Positions 27,395 through 36,104 of a stretch of DNA of 64,000 bases are shown in pieces. Location of the stretch: the NCBI RefSeq assembly GCF_029989365.1, contig NZ_JAPRAQ010000001.1, forward strand, positions 62,001-126,000, given 5' to 3'. The DNA comes from Bradyrhizobium sp. Arg816 (GTDB taxonomy: Bacteria > Pseudomonadota > Alphaproteobacteria > Rhizobiales > Xanthobacteraceae). Within the stretch, counting starts at the first letter, position 1. The number at the start of each line of letters is the position of its first letter. The translations under genes and the position numbers were made by a program. A model generated the notes under the pieces. It saw nothing but the letters and a program-made list of their open reading frames with translations. It did not search any database and had not been told where the DNA came from.

Positions 27395-28612
27395 TTAAGT
27401 CTGTGTGGCGTGGCGCGCTGCAGGCAGCGAGATCGCAAGCAGCGTGCCTGCGACGGCGCAGAGGCCGAGATAAAGCCAGCCGATCGGCGCCTGCGTCGCT
27501 TCGGGCAACACCGCTGCGATCGCCATGGCGCCGCTGACCGCGAGATAGCAGAGCGCGCTGATGAGGCCGCCGATCAGGCCGTGGTCGCGCTCGAACAGGC
27601 CGAGCGCCATGCCGTACATCATCGGGCACAGCACGCCGCAGCCGCCGAGCACCAGTGCACCGCCGATCGTGATCGACGCAAAATCAAGGCCGAGGGTCAT
27701 GCCAGTTGCGGTCAAGACCACAGCGCCGGCGAGAAACAGCGCGAAGGCACCAAAAGCCATCACGCGGGCCGGCATCCAGCTCGCGAAGTGCGCACAGCCG
27801 AGCTCGCCAGCGAGATTGACGCCGCCAAGGCCGAGCGCGACGAGGCCGTAGATGGCCGCGGAATAACCGAGGCCGGTCTGGTAGAAGAACGGCGCGACGA
27901 CGCCGAACGCCAGTTGCGCGCTGGCCGCGGCGGCGAACACCAGCACGAAGGCCAGGAAGCCCGGACGGACGAGCGCCTCGCGGAGAATGCTCGCCGTGCG
28001 GCGCGGATCGAACGGCGCGCGCCGCTCGGCCGGCAGCGTCTCGGGCAGAAGCAGCACGACGATCGCAGCGACGATGGCCGCGGCGATGGCAATGATGACG
28101 AAGACCCCGCGCCAGGACGTCAGCTCGACGATGAAGCCGCCGGCCGCCGGTGCGAGCACGGGTGCAAGCCCCCAGGCGGCGCCAAGCAGGCCGGAGATCG
28201 CCGTGAGCTCGCGGCCGCGAAAGCAGTCGGCCGCAACCGCATAGGCGACGACGAGGCAGGTGCAGCCACCGACGCCCTGCAGGAAGCGTAGCGCGAGCAG
28301 CAGCGATGCGCTGGTGGCGAGCGCACAGGCGATGCTCATCGCGATGAGAACCGATAGCCCCGCGAGCAGGACGTTACGGCGGCCAAGCGTGTCGGAGGCG
28401 ATGCCGACAGGCACCAGCGCCAGACTCATGCCGAGCATGTAGGCGGTGACGGTGTTCTGCATCGACGCGGAATCGGTGGCGAGATCAACCACCATCTGCG
28501 GCAGGCCCGGCGTATAGGCATCGAGCGGAATCTGGCTGAACGGCACGACGCACAGCAGGATCGGCACGATCCCGCCCTTCGCGCGACCAGCGTCCGAAGC
28601 AACTGCAGTCAT
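27395..28612 (-). CDS. MFS transporter, Bcr/CflA-like
   Basis: This 405-residue carrier has 12 predicted membrane segments and the MFS loop motif GIASDTLGRRNVLLAG near residue 70. FLQGVGGCTCLVVAYAVAADCF and AWGLAPVLAPAAGG match the drug:H+ antiporter (Bcr/CflA) branch. Upstream pairing with guanine deaminase suggests transport of purines or a related base, though Bcr/CflA proteins are generally exporters. Substrate unknown. Confidence 0.85.
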   Translation of the reverse strand: MTAVASDAGRAKGGIVPILLCVVPFSQIPLDAYTPGLPQMVVDLATDSASMQNTVTAYMLGMSLALVPVGIASDTLGRRNVLLAGLSVLIAMSIACALATSASLLLALRFLQGVGGCTCLVVAYAVAADCFRGRELTAISGLLGAAWGLAPVLAPAAGGFIVELTSWRGVFVIIAIAAAIVAAIVVLLLPETLPAERRAPFDPRRTASILREALVRPGFLAFVLVFAAAASAQLAFGVVAPFFYQTGLGYSAAIYGLVALGLGGVNLAGELGCAHFASWMPARVMAFGAFALFLAGAVVLTATGMTLGLDFASITIGGALVLGGCGVLCPMMYGMALGLFERDHGLIGGLISALCYLAVSGAMAIAAVLPEATQAPIGWLYLGLCAVAGTLLAISLPAARHATQT

Positions 28613-29007
28613 GGCTCACGCCCCCTCGATGCCCGCGGGTCCTGTCTTTTCGTGCGCGCAGTGAGAGGCGACGATGCAGGTTGCGGATTGACGCGCGGAG
28701 CGTGCCAGAACTGTGTGTAAAAACTCTTAGGGGGTCCGCCTCAATGCGGGCGGCCGAGGCTCTGGTCCTCGCTGTCCCGGGATGCTCCAACAAAAAATGC
28801 GAAAACAACCCCATGCACAGTACAAATCATTGAAGAATTTCGCTTCGGCATGACGCGAGCCTAGCCCCGAGGACGTTTGACACGTCGGGCAAAACAGGCG
28901 CAGGACTGCACCATCCCCGCCTGTGAATTCGCCGTCGCACAGAAGCCATTAACCGTTCGGAAGGCATCGCCGTTTCGAACGCAGGTTCGGCATCAGCCGG
29001 GTGCAGA
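28613..29007. other. Non-coding stretch upstream of the MFS-guaD operon
   Basis: Nearly 400 bases lie between the MFS start and the alpha/beta-hydrolase stop. No protein-like frame was seen. The middle is AT-richer than the flanks (around 28790-28850), suggesting a promoter there. No purine-riboswitch core was recognised. Confidence 0.5.
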
Positions 29008-29781
29008 TCAAAGCAAGAAACCCTTGAGAGCTCCGAGAAACTGCCGCGGCGACTGAAGCTGCGGCACGTGCGCGCAGCCTGGAATGACCTTGAGTTCGGC
29101 GCACGGCAAACCGGCGGCCAGCTCATGCGACATTGGCGGAGGCGTCGCCTCGTCGTGCTCACCGACCAGAACGAGGGCAGGAACTTTCACCGCGGCAAGT
29201 TCGGCGCGGAGATCGAGGCTTGCCAACGCGTCGCATGCGCTGCGAAACACATCGGGATCCGTCCGCAGAAAAGCTTCGCGACGATCCCGCATCAGTTCGG
29301 GATGCTGCTCCTGAAACTCGGGCGCAAACAGACGCCGCATCGCAACGTCAGTGATCGCCTCGAGGCCCTTCTCCCGCGAGACCATCGCCATGTTGCGAAA
29401 CGCCTCGCGGCCGGGCTCCGAGAACGCCGCGCCGCAATCGGCGAGGACGAGCTTGCTGGCGATCTCCGGGTGCCGGATCGCCATCTGCAAGGCGACGAAG
29501 CCGCCATAGCCGTTGCCGAGCACGATCGCCGGCGCACCGCCCGCAGCCTCCTTCACGGCCTCCGCCATCCTGTCCGCGACAACGACGAGCCCGCCCCCGA
29601 CCGCGCGTGAGCGACCGAACCCCGGCAACTCCGGCACGATGGTGCGAAACGATCCCTCAAGCTCGGGCACGATCGCATCGAAGCTCGCACGGTCCGACAA
29701 CAGCGAGTGGAAGAGAAACAGCGGCGGCCCTTCGCCCGATTGCGCGGCGTTGACGGTCCCGTTGGCAAGAAGCCTGTCCAT
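29008..29781 (-). CDS. Alpha/beta hydrolase-fold protein with Gly in place of the nucleophile Ser
   Basis: The 257-residue protein has the fold's landmarks: PPLFLFHSLLSD oxyanion loop (residues 19-30), PELPGFGRS, acid loop LVGEHDEATPP and C-terminal His in GCAHVPQLQSP. The nucleophile elbow, usually GxSxG, reads G89-N-G-Y-G93, so the Ser is replaced by Gly91. The DNA codons are unambiguous. It resembles 3-oxoadipate enol-lactonase-like hydrolases but may be catalytically silent or use another mechanism. It is divergent from the GntR gene. Confidence 0.82.
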   Translation of the reverse strand: MDRLLANGTVNAAQSGEGPPLFLFHSLLSDRASFDAIVPELEGSFRTIVPELPGFGRSRAVGGGLVVVADRMAEAVKEAAGGAPAIVLGNGYGGFVALQMAIRHPEIASKLVLADCGAAFSEPGREAFRNMAMVSREKGLEAITDVAMRRLFAPEFQEQHPELMRDRREAFLRTDPDVFRSACDALASLDLRAELAAVKVPALVLVGEHDEATPPPMSHELAAGLPCAELKVIPGCAHVPQLQSPRQFLGALKGFLL

Positions 29782-29845
29782 GTCCGGTCTTTCCTTAACT
29801 TCGTCGGCGGGATCACACCCGTTCGCGTGCCGTGGAGGCCCCCGA

Positions 29846-29857
29846 TTGATAAATCAA
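29846..29857. promoter_or_regulatory. Short palindrome in the hydrolase/GntR intergenic region
   Basis: TTGATAAATCAA has perfect 5-base arms and lies 82 bases before the gntR start in the 157-base divergent region. It is a candidate site for the neighbouring FCD-type GntR protein. AT-rich short palindromes are typical of that family. Weak evidence on its own. Confidence 0.35.
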
Positions 29858-29938
29858 CTGTCAGGGAATTCAAGCATTTGGCGCTTGACGTGAAATATCA
29901 GACTTGCCAGATTATCGCCAACGAGGTCCCTAACGATC

Positions 29939-30589
29939 ATGCTTTTACGCGAAAACATCTACGATCTTCTCAGATCTGATATTTTAGCTTGTCGCTTTGC
30001 TCCAGGCGATGAAATGCGGGAGCAGGATCTGGCCGAACGCTATTCGGTGAGCCGCCAACCGGTTCGGGATGCGCTTTTGAGGCTGCAGCGCGAGCACCTG
30101 GTGACGGTGCAGCCGCGCCAGGGCTACCGGGTCACCCCGATCTCGCTGTCGGACGCCCGCGACCTCCTCCGCTTCCGTCTTGCGCTGGAGCCGGCCTGCG
30201 TCGCCGAGGCGATCGAGAGCGCTCCCGACAGCGTCCTGAAATCGCTCGATGAATTTCGCCGCTTCTCCGGCGACCACGAGGACTTCATCGCCTACAACCG
30301 CGGCTTCCACTCCGCGCTGGCTCATGCGTCCGGCAATCGCCGCATGGCGACGGCGCTGTGCGACCTGATCGGCCAGGCCGACCGGCTGGTTCGCGTCAGC
30401 GTGTCCAATCTTAGGGGTCACGACCCGGCAAAGCTCGTCGCCGAGCACGTTGCCCTGATCGACGCCATGCAGAGCCGCGAAACGCGAACCGCCGCGCGCA
30501 TCATCAAGGCCCATATCGGGGCCACCGAAAAACGCGTTCTGCCGGCGCTCAAGCGCAATGCCGTCATCGTCGAGGAGAGGTCATCATGA
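29939..30589 (+). CDS. GntR family regulator, FCD (FadR) subfamily
   Basis: This 216-residue protein has an N-terminal winged helix (LREQDLAERYSVSRQPVRDALLRL pattern, about residues 18-60) and an FCD effector domain. The metal-binding His residues appear in FHSALAHASGN, EHVALIDAM and AHIGATEKR. It overlaps the aldehyde dehydrogenase start as ATGA (30586-30589), an unusual placement that puts the regulator first in the operon it likely controls. Confidence 0.9.
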   Translation: MLLRENIYDLLRSDILACRFAPGDEMREQDLAERYSVSRQPVRDALLRLQREHLVTVQPRQGYRVTPISLSDARDLLRFRLALEPACVAEAIESAPDSVLKSLDEFRRFSGDHEDFIAYNRGFHSALAHASGNRRMATALCDLIGQADRLVRVSVSNLRGHDPAKLVAEHVALIDAMQSRETRTAARIIKAHIGATEKRVLPALKRNAVIVEERSS

Positions 30590-32115
30590 ACATTCCGTCG
30601 AAACCTGCGTCGATCGACGTCGAAATCCATGGCAATTTCATCGACGGGCGTGAAGTCGAAGCCGGCAACGGCGTGATGCTCGACGTCCGCAATCCCGCGA
30701 CCGGCGACGTCATCGCCCGCATTCCCAATTCGACCGCCGAGGACATCGACCGCGCGATGAAGAGCGCGCGCGCGGCGTTCGAAGGCAAAGCCTGGGGCGG
30801 CATCGACACGCGCGCGCGTGCCAGACTGGTCAACAAGCTCGCCGATGCCTTCGAGGCCAATCTCGACAGCCTGTACCGGCTGGAAACCCTCAACAACGGC
30901 CGGCCGATCAACGAGACCCGCGCCCAGCTCTCCCGCCTGCCCGATTTCTTCCGCTACTTTGCCGGCGTTGCGCTGGCGCGCCGCGACTCCGTCATCCCCG
31001 TCGAAGGCGCCTATCTGAATTATACGCTTCGCACCCCGATCGGCATCGTCGCCAATTGCACGCCGTTCAATCATCCCTTGATGATCCTGTGCAAGTCGCT
31101 GGCCGTGGTGCTGGCGACCGGATGCGTCACCGTGGTCAAGCCGTCCGAATACACGCCGCTGACGACGTTGAAGCTTGCGCAGATCTTCACCGAAGCGGGC
31201 CTCCCGCCGGGCGTCTTCAACATCGTTCTCGGCCTCGGCCAGAGCGCCGGCAAGATGCTGGCCGAGCATGGCGACATCAACAAGCTGGTCCTGACCGGCG
31301 GTACCGAGGCCGGCCGCATAGCCGGCAGCGCGGCCGCAAAGGTGTTCGCGCATCAAACCATGGAACTCGGCGGCAAGACGCCGGTGATGGTGTTCGACGA
31401 TTTCGATGTCGACCGCGCCGTCAACTACGCCGCGTTCGGCGCTTTCATCGGCGCCGGACAGACCTGCGTCTGCGCCTCGCGCCACATCGTCCAGGCTTCG
31501 ATCTATGACGAATTCGTCGAGAAACTGCAGGCCAAGACCCGCACGATCCGCGTCGGCGATCCCTTCGACGCGAGCACCCAGATGGGCCCCGTGATCTCCG
31601 CCCGGCAGCGCGACCGCGTTCTCACCTACGCAGGCTACGGCCACGAGGATGGCGCGCGTCTCGTCACCGGCGGTGTTGCCGCGAAGGTGGCAGGTCACGA
31701 CAACGGCTATTTCGTCGAGCCGACCGTGTTCGCCGACGTCACATCCGACATGCGCATCTTCCAGGAGGAAGTGTTCGGTCCCTTCACCTCGGTGACGCCG
31801 TTCAAGGACGAGGCCGACGCGCTTCGGCTCGCCAATGACTCGCCGTTCGGCCTCGCTGCGGCCATCCGCACCCGCGACGTCGCCCGCGCCCACCGCGTTG
31901 CCGCTTCCGTCAAGGCCGGCATCGTCTGGATCAACGATCACCATCGGCTCGACCCGGCTTCGCCCTGGGGTGGCGTCGACGATTCCGGCATCGGCCGCGA
32001 ATGCGGCACCGAGAGCTTCAACGACCACTTCAACACCAAGAGCGTGATGGTCGCCACCCACGAGCAGCCGTTCGACTGGTATCGCGACACGGCCAACCAA
32101 AAGCGCCTGAACTAG
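30586..32115 (+). CDS. Aldehyde dehydrogenase (NAD(P)+)
   Basis: This 509-residue protein has the full family set: NCTPFNHPL, VVKPSEYTPL for the cofactor, LTGGTEAGR, the catalytic Glu in MELGGKTPV, and the nucleophile Cys in GAGQTCVCAS. QEEVFGPFTSV and SPWGGVDDSGIGRE follow near the C-terminus. Behind GAGGAGAGG it starts within the gntR stop. It oxidises an aldehyde to the acid; neighbours (MFS importer, amidase) suggest catabolism of an imported amide or aldehyde-yielding compound. Confidence 0.92.
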   Translation: MNIPSKPASIDVEIHGNFIDGREVEAGNGVMLDVRNPATGDVIARIPNSTAEDIDRAMKSARAAFEGKAWGGIDTRARARLVNKLADAFEANLDSLYRLETLNNGRPINETRAQLSRLPDFFRYFAGVALARRDSVIPVEGAYLNYTLRTPIGIVANCTPFNHPLMILCKSLAVVLATGCVTVVKPSEYTPLTTLKLAQIFTEAGLPPGVFNIVLGLGQSAGKMLAEHGDINKLVLTGGTEAGRIAGSAAAKVFAHQTMELGGKTPVMVFDDFDVDRAVNYAAFGAFIGAGQTCVCASRHIVQASIYDEFVEKLQAKTRTIRVGDPFDASTQMGPVISARQRDRVLTYAGYGHEDGARLVTGGVAAKVAGHDNGYFVEPTVFADVTSDMRIFQEEVFGPFTSVTPFKDEADALRLANDSPFGLAAAIRTRDVARAHRVAASVKAGIVWINDHHRLDPASPWGGVDDSGIGRECGTESFNDHFNTKSVMVATHEQPFDWYRDTANQKRLN

Positions 32116-32192
32116 CAAAAAAACGACAAGCGGCCGACCGTCCATAGAAGGCGGGCCGCATCGACCAGATCAACAGTCAAGGGAGAGCGTAT

Positions 32193-33560
32193 ATGTCGAC
32201 ATCGGTGAACGCCGGCAGCCGTCTGGATCGGCTGCCGATCGGGCCATTCCATCGCCGCATCATGCTGCTGATCGGCATCGGAATGTTTTTCGACGGTTTC
32301 GACATCTATATCGCCGGAACCGTGCTCAGCGTCACGCTGAAGACCGGCTTTTCGACCCTCGCCCAGAACGCGGTTTTCATCTCCGCGACCTTCGTCGGCA
32401 TGATGCTGGGATCATTCGGCACCGGCTTCCTCGGCGACCGCTACGGACGCCGCTTCACCTATCAATTCAATTTGCTCCTTTTCGGCGTTGCCTCCCTGGC
32501 CGCGGCTTTCTCGCCGAACATGGCCTTCCTGATCGCCTGCCGCTTCGTGATGGGCGTTGGGTTAGGTGCGGAGAATGTCGTCGGCTATTCGACGATGACG
32601 GAATTCGTGCCCGCGCGCACCCGCGGCAAATGGCTTGGCTTCACCACCGTGTGCGTCGTCACCGGCCTGCCCGTGGCGCTATTGGTCGCGTCCGTGGTGG
32701 TGCCGCAATTCGGCTGGCGCTCCATGTTCGTGCTCGGCGGCGTCGGCGCGCTCGTGGTGTGGTACATGCGCAAGTCGCTGCCGGAATCGCCGCGCTGGCT
32801 GGAAGCGGTGGGACGCACCGACGAGGCGGAAGCGCTGATGCAGACCATCGAGAAGGAAGCCGCGCAAGGCCAGCCCCTGCCTCCTCCCGCGGCCACGACG
32901 CCGGTCCCGGCATCTGCCGATCTCGGCACGCTGTTCACCGCGCCCTTGCTGTCGCGGATGATCGTCGGCGCCGTCTGCCTGATCACCATCAACACCCTGC
33001 TCTATGGCTTCGTGACCTGGCTGCCCGTGTTCTTCGTCAAGCAGGGCCTCTCGATCGCGACCTCGTTCGGCTATTCGCTGCTGATGGCGCTCGGCGCGCC
33101 CGTCGGCTCGGCCATCGGCGCGCTGACCGCCGACCGCTGGGGCCGCAAGCCGACCATCATCGGCGCATCCCTGATCACGGTGATGCTTGGAATCCTCTAC
33201 CCCATGATCTCCGATCCGATCCTGCTGCCCGCCGTGGGCTTCGCGCTGACGGTGCCGATCTACGTCCTGGTCGCCCTTCTGTTCGGCATCTATATCCCGG
33301 AGCTGTTTCCAACCGAGGTCCGCCTGCGCGCCTCCGGCATCGTCAACACGCTGGGGCGCGGCGCCACCATCGTCACACCGTTCCTCGTCGTGTCGCTGTT
33401 CGAGACGCGCGGCGTGGCCGGCGTCATGGCCTTGATGATCGGACTGCTGGTGGTGCAGATCATCACGGTCTGGGCGCTCGGCATCGAGCCGCGGCATCGC
33501 AGCCTCGAGGAACTCAAGGCGGAGGAATCTGCTTCGCCGGTGCTGAAGGAAGCTTCCTGA
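32193..33560 (+). CDS. MFS transporter (metabolite:H+ symporter-like)
   Basis: This is a 455-residue carrier with 12 membrane spans, the loop-2 motif GDRYGRRFTYQ and the aromatic acid/sugar-branch sequence DGFDIYIAGTVL in TM1. PESPRWLEAVGR follows TM6, and GIYIPELFPTEVRLRASG precedes TM11. It starts behind GGGAGA, 77 bases after the aldehyde dehydrogenase. It probably imports the operon's substrate by proton symport. Confidence 0.88.
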   Translation: MSTSVNAGSRLDRLPIGPFHRRIMLLIGIGMFFDGFDIYIAGTVLSVTLKTGFSTLAQNAVFISATFVGMMLGSFGTGFLGDRYGRRFTYQFNLLLFGVASLAAAFSPNMAFLIACRFVMGVGLGAENVVGYSTMTEFVPARTRGKWLGFTTVCVVTGLPVALLVASVVVPQFGWRSMFVLGGVGALVVWYMRKSLPESPRWLEAVGRTDEAEALMQTIEKEAAQGQPLPPPAATTPVPASADLGTLFTAPLLSRMIVGAVCLITINTLLYGFVTWLPVFFVKQGLSIATSFGYSLLMALGAPVGSAIGALTADRWGRKPTIIGASLITVMLGILYPMISDPILLPAVGFALTVPIYVLVALLFGIYIPELFPTEVRLRASGIVNTLGRGATIVTPFLVVSLFETRGVAGVMALMIGLLVVQIITVWALGIEPRHRSLEELKAEESASPVLKEAS

Positions 33561-33572
33561 GGCTCTCCACCG

Positions 33573-33659
33573 CGTCATGGCCGGGCTTGTCCCGGCCATC
33601 CACGCCTTGTGACGCCGCACTGAGAACGTGGATGCCCGGGACAAGCCCGGGCATGACGA
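33573..33659. repeat. REP-like inverted repeat (GGGCTTGTCCCGG type)
   Basis: Two 32-33-base arms, 33573-33604 and 33627-33659, are near-perfect reverse complements with about three mismatches and enclose a 22-base spacer. Each arm is itself partly palindromic (GCCGGGCTTGTCCCGGC). Elements of this wording recur intergenically in Bradyrhizobium-type genomes as I recall. It sits directly after the MFS stop. Confidence 0.75.
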
Positions 33660-33676
33660 CCAGATGCGATAGCGTC

Positions 33677-33763
33677 GTAGCCCGGATGAAGCGATAGCGT
33701 AATCCGGGTCATGCATCCGCGTCGGGATATCTCCCGGATTGCGCTGCGCTCCATCCGGGCTAC
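33677..33763. repeat. Second REP-like inverted repeat (GTAGCCCGGATG type)
   Basis: GTAGCCCGGATG at 33677 runs through AATCCGGG, and the reverse complement appears at 33733-33763 (CCCGGATTGCGC...CATCCGGGCTAC). It is a different sequence class from the repeat just upstream, also widespread in this group. The amidase start follows 33 bases later. Confidence 0.75.
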
Positions 33764-33795
33764 AAGGTCTCAGCCGGGATACAATGGAGCTCGTG

Positions 33796-35283
33796 ATGAC
33801 CGCAGATGCCGCTGACCTGGACTACGGCTCGATCGGCGCACTTCTGAGCGCCCTGCACGCGCGCAAAGTGTCTGCGTCCGAGTTGCTCGCGCATACGATC
33901 GCGCGCATCGAGGCGCTGGACGGCCGGATCAATGCCATCATCGTTCGCGATTTCGATCGCGCGAGAGAGGCCGCACGCGCCGCCGATGCCGCGCTTGGCC
34001 GCGGCGAACGACTGCCTTTGCTCGGCATCCCCGTGACCCTCAAGGAACCGTTCAACGTCGCCGGTCTGCCGACGACATGGGGCTTCCCGCATTTCAGGGA
34101 TTTCATGCCTGCGGACGATGCCCTTGTCGTCTCGCGGCTGAAGGCGGCAGGCGCCATCATCATCGGCAAGACCAATATCCCGATCGGCTTGCGGGACTTC
34201 CAGAGCTACAACGACATCCACGGGACGACCAACAACCCGTGGGACCTCGGCCGGTCACCCGGCGGCTCCTCAGGCGGATCGGGCGCGGCGCTGGCCGCGG
34301 GTTTCGGTCCCCTCTCGATCGGCTCGGACATCGGCGGCTCGATCCGGGTGCCCGCGCATTTCTGCGGTGTGTTCGGACACAAGCCGAGCCTCGGCCTGGT
34401 GCCGCTGCGCGGCTACAGCCTGCCGCCGGCACTGCCCGTCCCCGGCCAGGGCGATCTCGCTGTCGTCGGGCCGATGGCGCGCAGTGCCTCGGACCTCGCG
34501 CTGGCGCTCGACGTGATTGCCGGCCCCGACGCGACGCGCGACGGGATCGGCTATCGCCTTGCACTGCCGGCCCCGCGGCATGACCATCTCAAGGGTTTCA
34601 GTATCCTCGTGATCAATACGCATCCGCTAATGGCGACCGGAGACGCAGTGCGCTCAGCCATCGGGCGATTGGCCGACCGGCTCGGCAAGTCAGGCGCGCG
34701 GGTCGCGCGCGCGAGCACCTCGCTGCCCGACCTCGCCGACTCCGCGCGGCTCTACATGAAGCTGTTGAACGCAGCGCGAAGCCCGCGGCTGACGCCGGCC
34801 GCTCTCGCAGAGGCGCAAGGAGTTGCCGCGGCACTCGCGCCCGACGACCGCAGCCTGCAGGCCGAGCGCGCGCGCGGCTGGGGCATGATCCATCGCGATT
34901 GGCTGGCGACCGACGCGGCGCGCCTGCAGTTGCAGCAGAAATGGTATCAGCTGTTCCGCGAGTTTGACGCGGTGATCTACCCAGCCGCCGCCGTGCCGGC
35001 CTTTCCGCATGATCACTCCGAGCCGTTCGACGCCCGGCAACTGGACATCGACGGCAAGCTCCATCCCTATTCCGATGCGTGCTTCATCTGGGCAGACCCC
35101 GCCTCGACCTGCGGACTGCCGGCAACCGCCGTTCCGATCGAGCGAACGACGTCGGGCTTGCCGGTCGGCGTTCAGATCATCGGGCCGTACCTCGAGGACC
35201 GTACGACGATTGCGCTCGCCGGGTTGATTGAACGCGAGTTCGGTGGCTTCGTCCCGCCGCCGGCGCTGCAATCCTCAAAATGA
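33796..35283 (+). CDS. Amidase (amidase-signature family)
   Basis: From the ATG at 33796, six bases after GGAG, the protein has 495 residues; the frame extends 19 codons upstream into repeat DNA. The Ser-cisSer-Lys triad is visible: Lys83 in VTLKEPFN, the cis-Ser region GRSPGGSSGGSGAALAAG (153-170) and nucleophile Ser182 in GSDIGGSIR. It hydrolyses a carboxamide to acid plus ammonia. It may share the operon with aldehyde dehydrogenase and MFS, although two repeats intervene. Confidence 0.9.
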   Translation: MTADAADLDYGSIGALLSALHARKVSASELLAHTIARIEALDGRINAIIVRDFDRAREAARAADAALGRGERLPLLGIPVTLKEPFNVAGLPTTWGFPHFRDFMPADDALVVSRLKAAGAIIIGKTNIPIGLRDFQSYNDIHGTTNNPWDLGRSPGGSSGGSGAALAAGFGPLSIGSDIGGSIRVPAHFCGVFGHKPSLGLVPLRGYSLPPALPVPGQGDLAVVGPMARSASDLALALDVIAGPDATRDGIGYRLALPAPRHDHLKGFSILVINTHPLMATGDAVRSAIGRLADRLGKSGARVARASTSLPDLADSARLYMKLLNAARSPRLTPAALAEAQGVAAALAPDDRSLQAERARGWGMIHRDWLATDAARLQLQQKWYQLFREFDAVIYPAAAVPAFPHDHSEPFDARQLDIDGKLHPYSDACFIWADPASTCGLPATAVPIERTTSGLPVGVQIIGPYLEDRTTIALAGLIEREFGGFVPPPALQSSK

Positions 35284-35285
35284 CA

Positions 35286-35300
35286 ACGGCCGGCGGCCGT
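35286..35300. terminator. Short hairpin between convergent amidase and TetR genes
   Basis: ACGGCCGGCGGCCGT is a perfect inverted repeat (7-base arms, one-base centre) in the 16 bases separating the two convergent stop codons. It could halt transcription from both sides; a one-base loop is too tight for an ideal hairpin. Confidence 0.3.
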
Positions 35301-35905
35301 CACCTTCTGTCGGACGACTGCGCCTCGACCGCCTGCACGGCAACGCTCGCGACCTGACGCAGCGCCTCGCGGTCGGAGCCTGAGGACGCCATCACGCCCA
35401 TGCCGACCGAGACGGCCGAGACGTAGCGCGCGAGCGCGGCGGGATCAGAACTCGGCTTGAGATCGCCTTCGGCCTTGGCGCGAACAAAGCGCTCGCGGAG
35501 CTGGTCTTCGTTCTCGGCGCGGCGGGCGGCAAGCTCGAACGGGACGTTTTCGGAGCCGCTACCGCAGGCAATGCCGCCCTGCACGAGCAGGCAGCCGGGC
35601 GGATTGGCGGGGTCGGTCTGCTTTTCGGCGATGCCCATCAGCATCCGCTCGGCGACGTCGCGGGCGGTCGGTGCGGCGACCACCTCGTCCATCCAGACGC
35701 CGCGCAATTTGGTGTAACGGTCGAGCGCGGCCTTGAGCAGGCCTTCCTTGTTGCCGAAGCAGGCGTAAAGGCTCGGGGGATTGATGCCCATGGCCTCGGT
35801 GAGCTGGGCAATGGTGGCGCCCTCATAGCCGTGGCGCCAAAACACTTCCATCGCCTGGTCCAACGCCGTTTCGGCGTCGAATTCGCGGGGGCGTCCCATG
35901 CCCAT
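35300..35905 (-). CDS. TetR family repressor of the adjacent RND pump
   Basis: From ATG 35905 behind GAGGAGA the protein has 201 residues starting MGMGRPREFDAETALDQAM. Its TetR helix-turn-helix covers about residues 8-55 (TIAQLTEAMGINPPSLYACFGNKEGLL). The C-terminal domain is of the type with PPGCLLVQGG near residue 105. It is divergent from the efflux operon at 36105, and the intergenic region holds two palindromes, so it most likely represses the pump and itself. Confidence 0.88.
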   Translation of the reverse strand: MGMGRPREFDAETALDQAMEVFWRHGYEGATIAQLTEAMGINPPSLYACFGNKEGLLKAALDRYTKLRGVWMDEVVAAPTARDVAERMLMGIAEKQTDPANPPGCLLVQGGIACGSGSENVPFELAARRAENEDQLRERFVRAKAEGDLKPSSDPAALARYVSAVSVGMGVMASSGSDREALRQVASVAVQAVEAQSSDRR

Positions 35906-36024
35906 GTGCCTGTCTCCTCGGAATTCAGGTTCTGCCTGAGGCTTAACGCCCAATCCTATCTATTTGTTCTAGCTTTATTTTCTGCAGTCTTCCAATTCTT
36001 GCGGTATGCCGCTACAATTTTCTT

Positions 36025-36052
36025 AGTGAATGATACATAAGTATCTTGCACT
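36025..36052. promoter_or_regulatory. Large imperfect palindrome, candidate TetR operator 1
   Basis: The core GATACATAAGTATC (36032-36045) has perfect 5-base arms. Extending outward, AGTG and CACT continue the symmetry so that 10 of 12 positions per arm match over 28 bases. Typical TetR-family operators have this length. Confidence 0.55.
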
Positions 36053-36072
36053 GCGGCATCCAGCTCCACATC

Positions 36073-36088
36073 TGTAGTGAACACTACA
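36073..36088. promoter_or_regulatory. Perfect palindrome, candidate TetR operator 2
   Basis: TGTAGTGAACACTACA has perfect 7-base arms around AA, 17 bases before the efflux-operon ATG. It shares the AGTG/CACT element with the palindrome 20 bases upstream, suggesting cooperative binding by the same regulator. Confidence 0.6.
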
Positions 36089-36104
36089 TATCTGGAGCGC
36101 GCAA

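Noticed and set aside
25959..27398. 479-codon frame opposite guanine deaminase
   Set aside because: Antisense to a strongly supported enzyme and lacking domains.
28613..29007. Purine riboswitch before the MFS-guaD operon
   Set aside because: No recognisable conserved junction or loop-loop pattern was found by reading; only an AT-rich promoter-like region.
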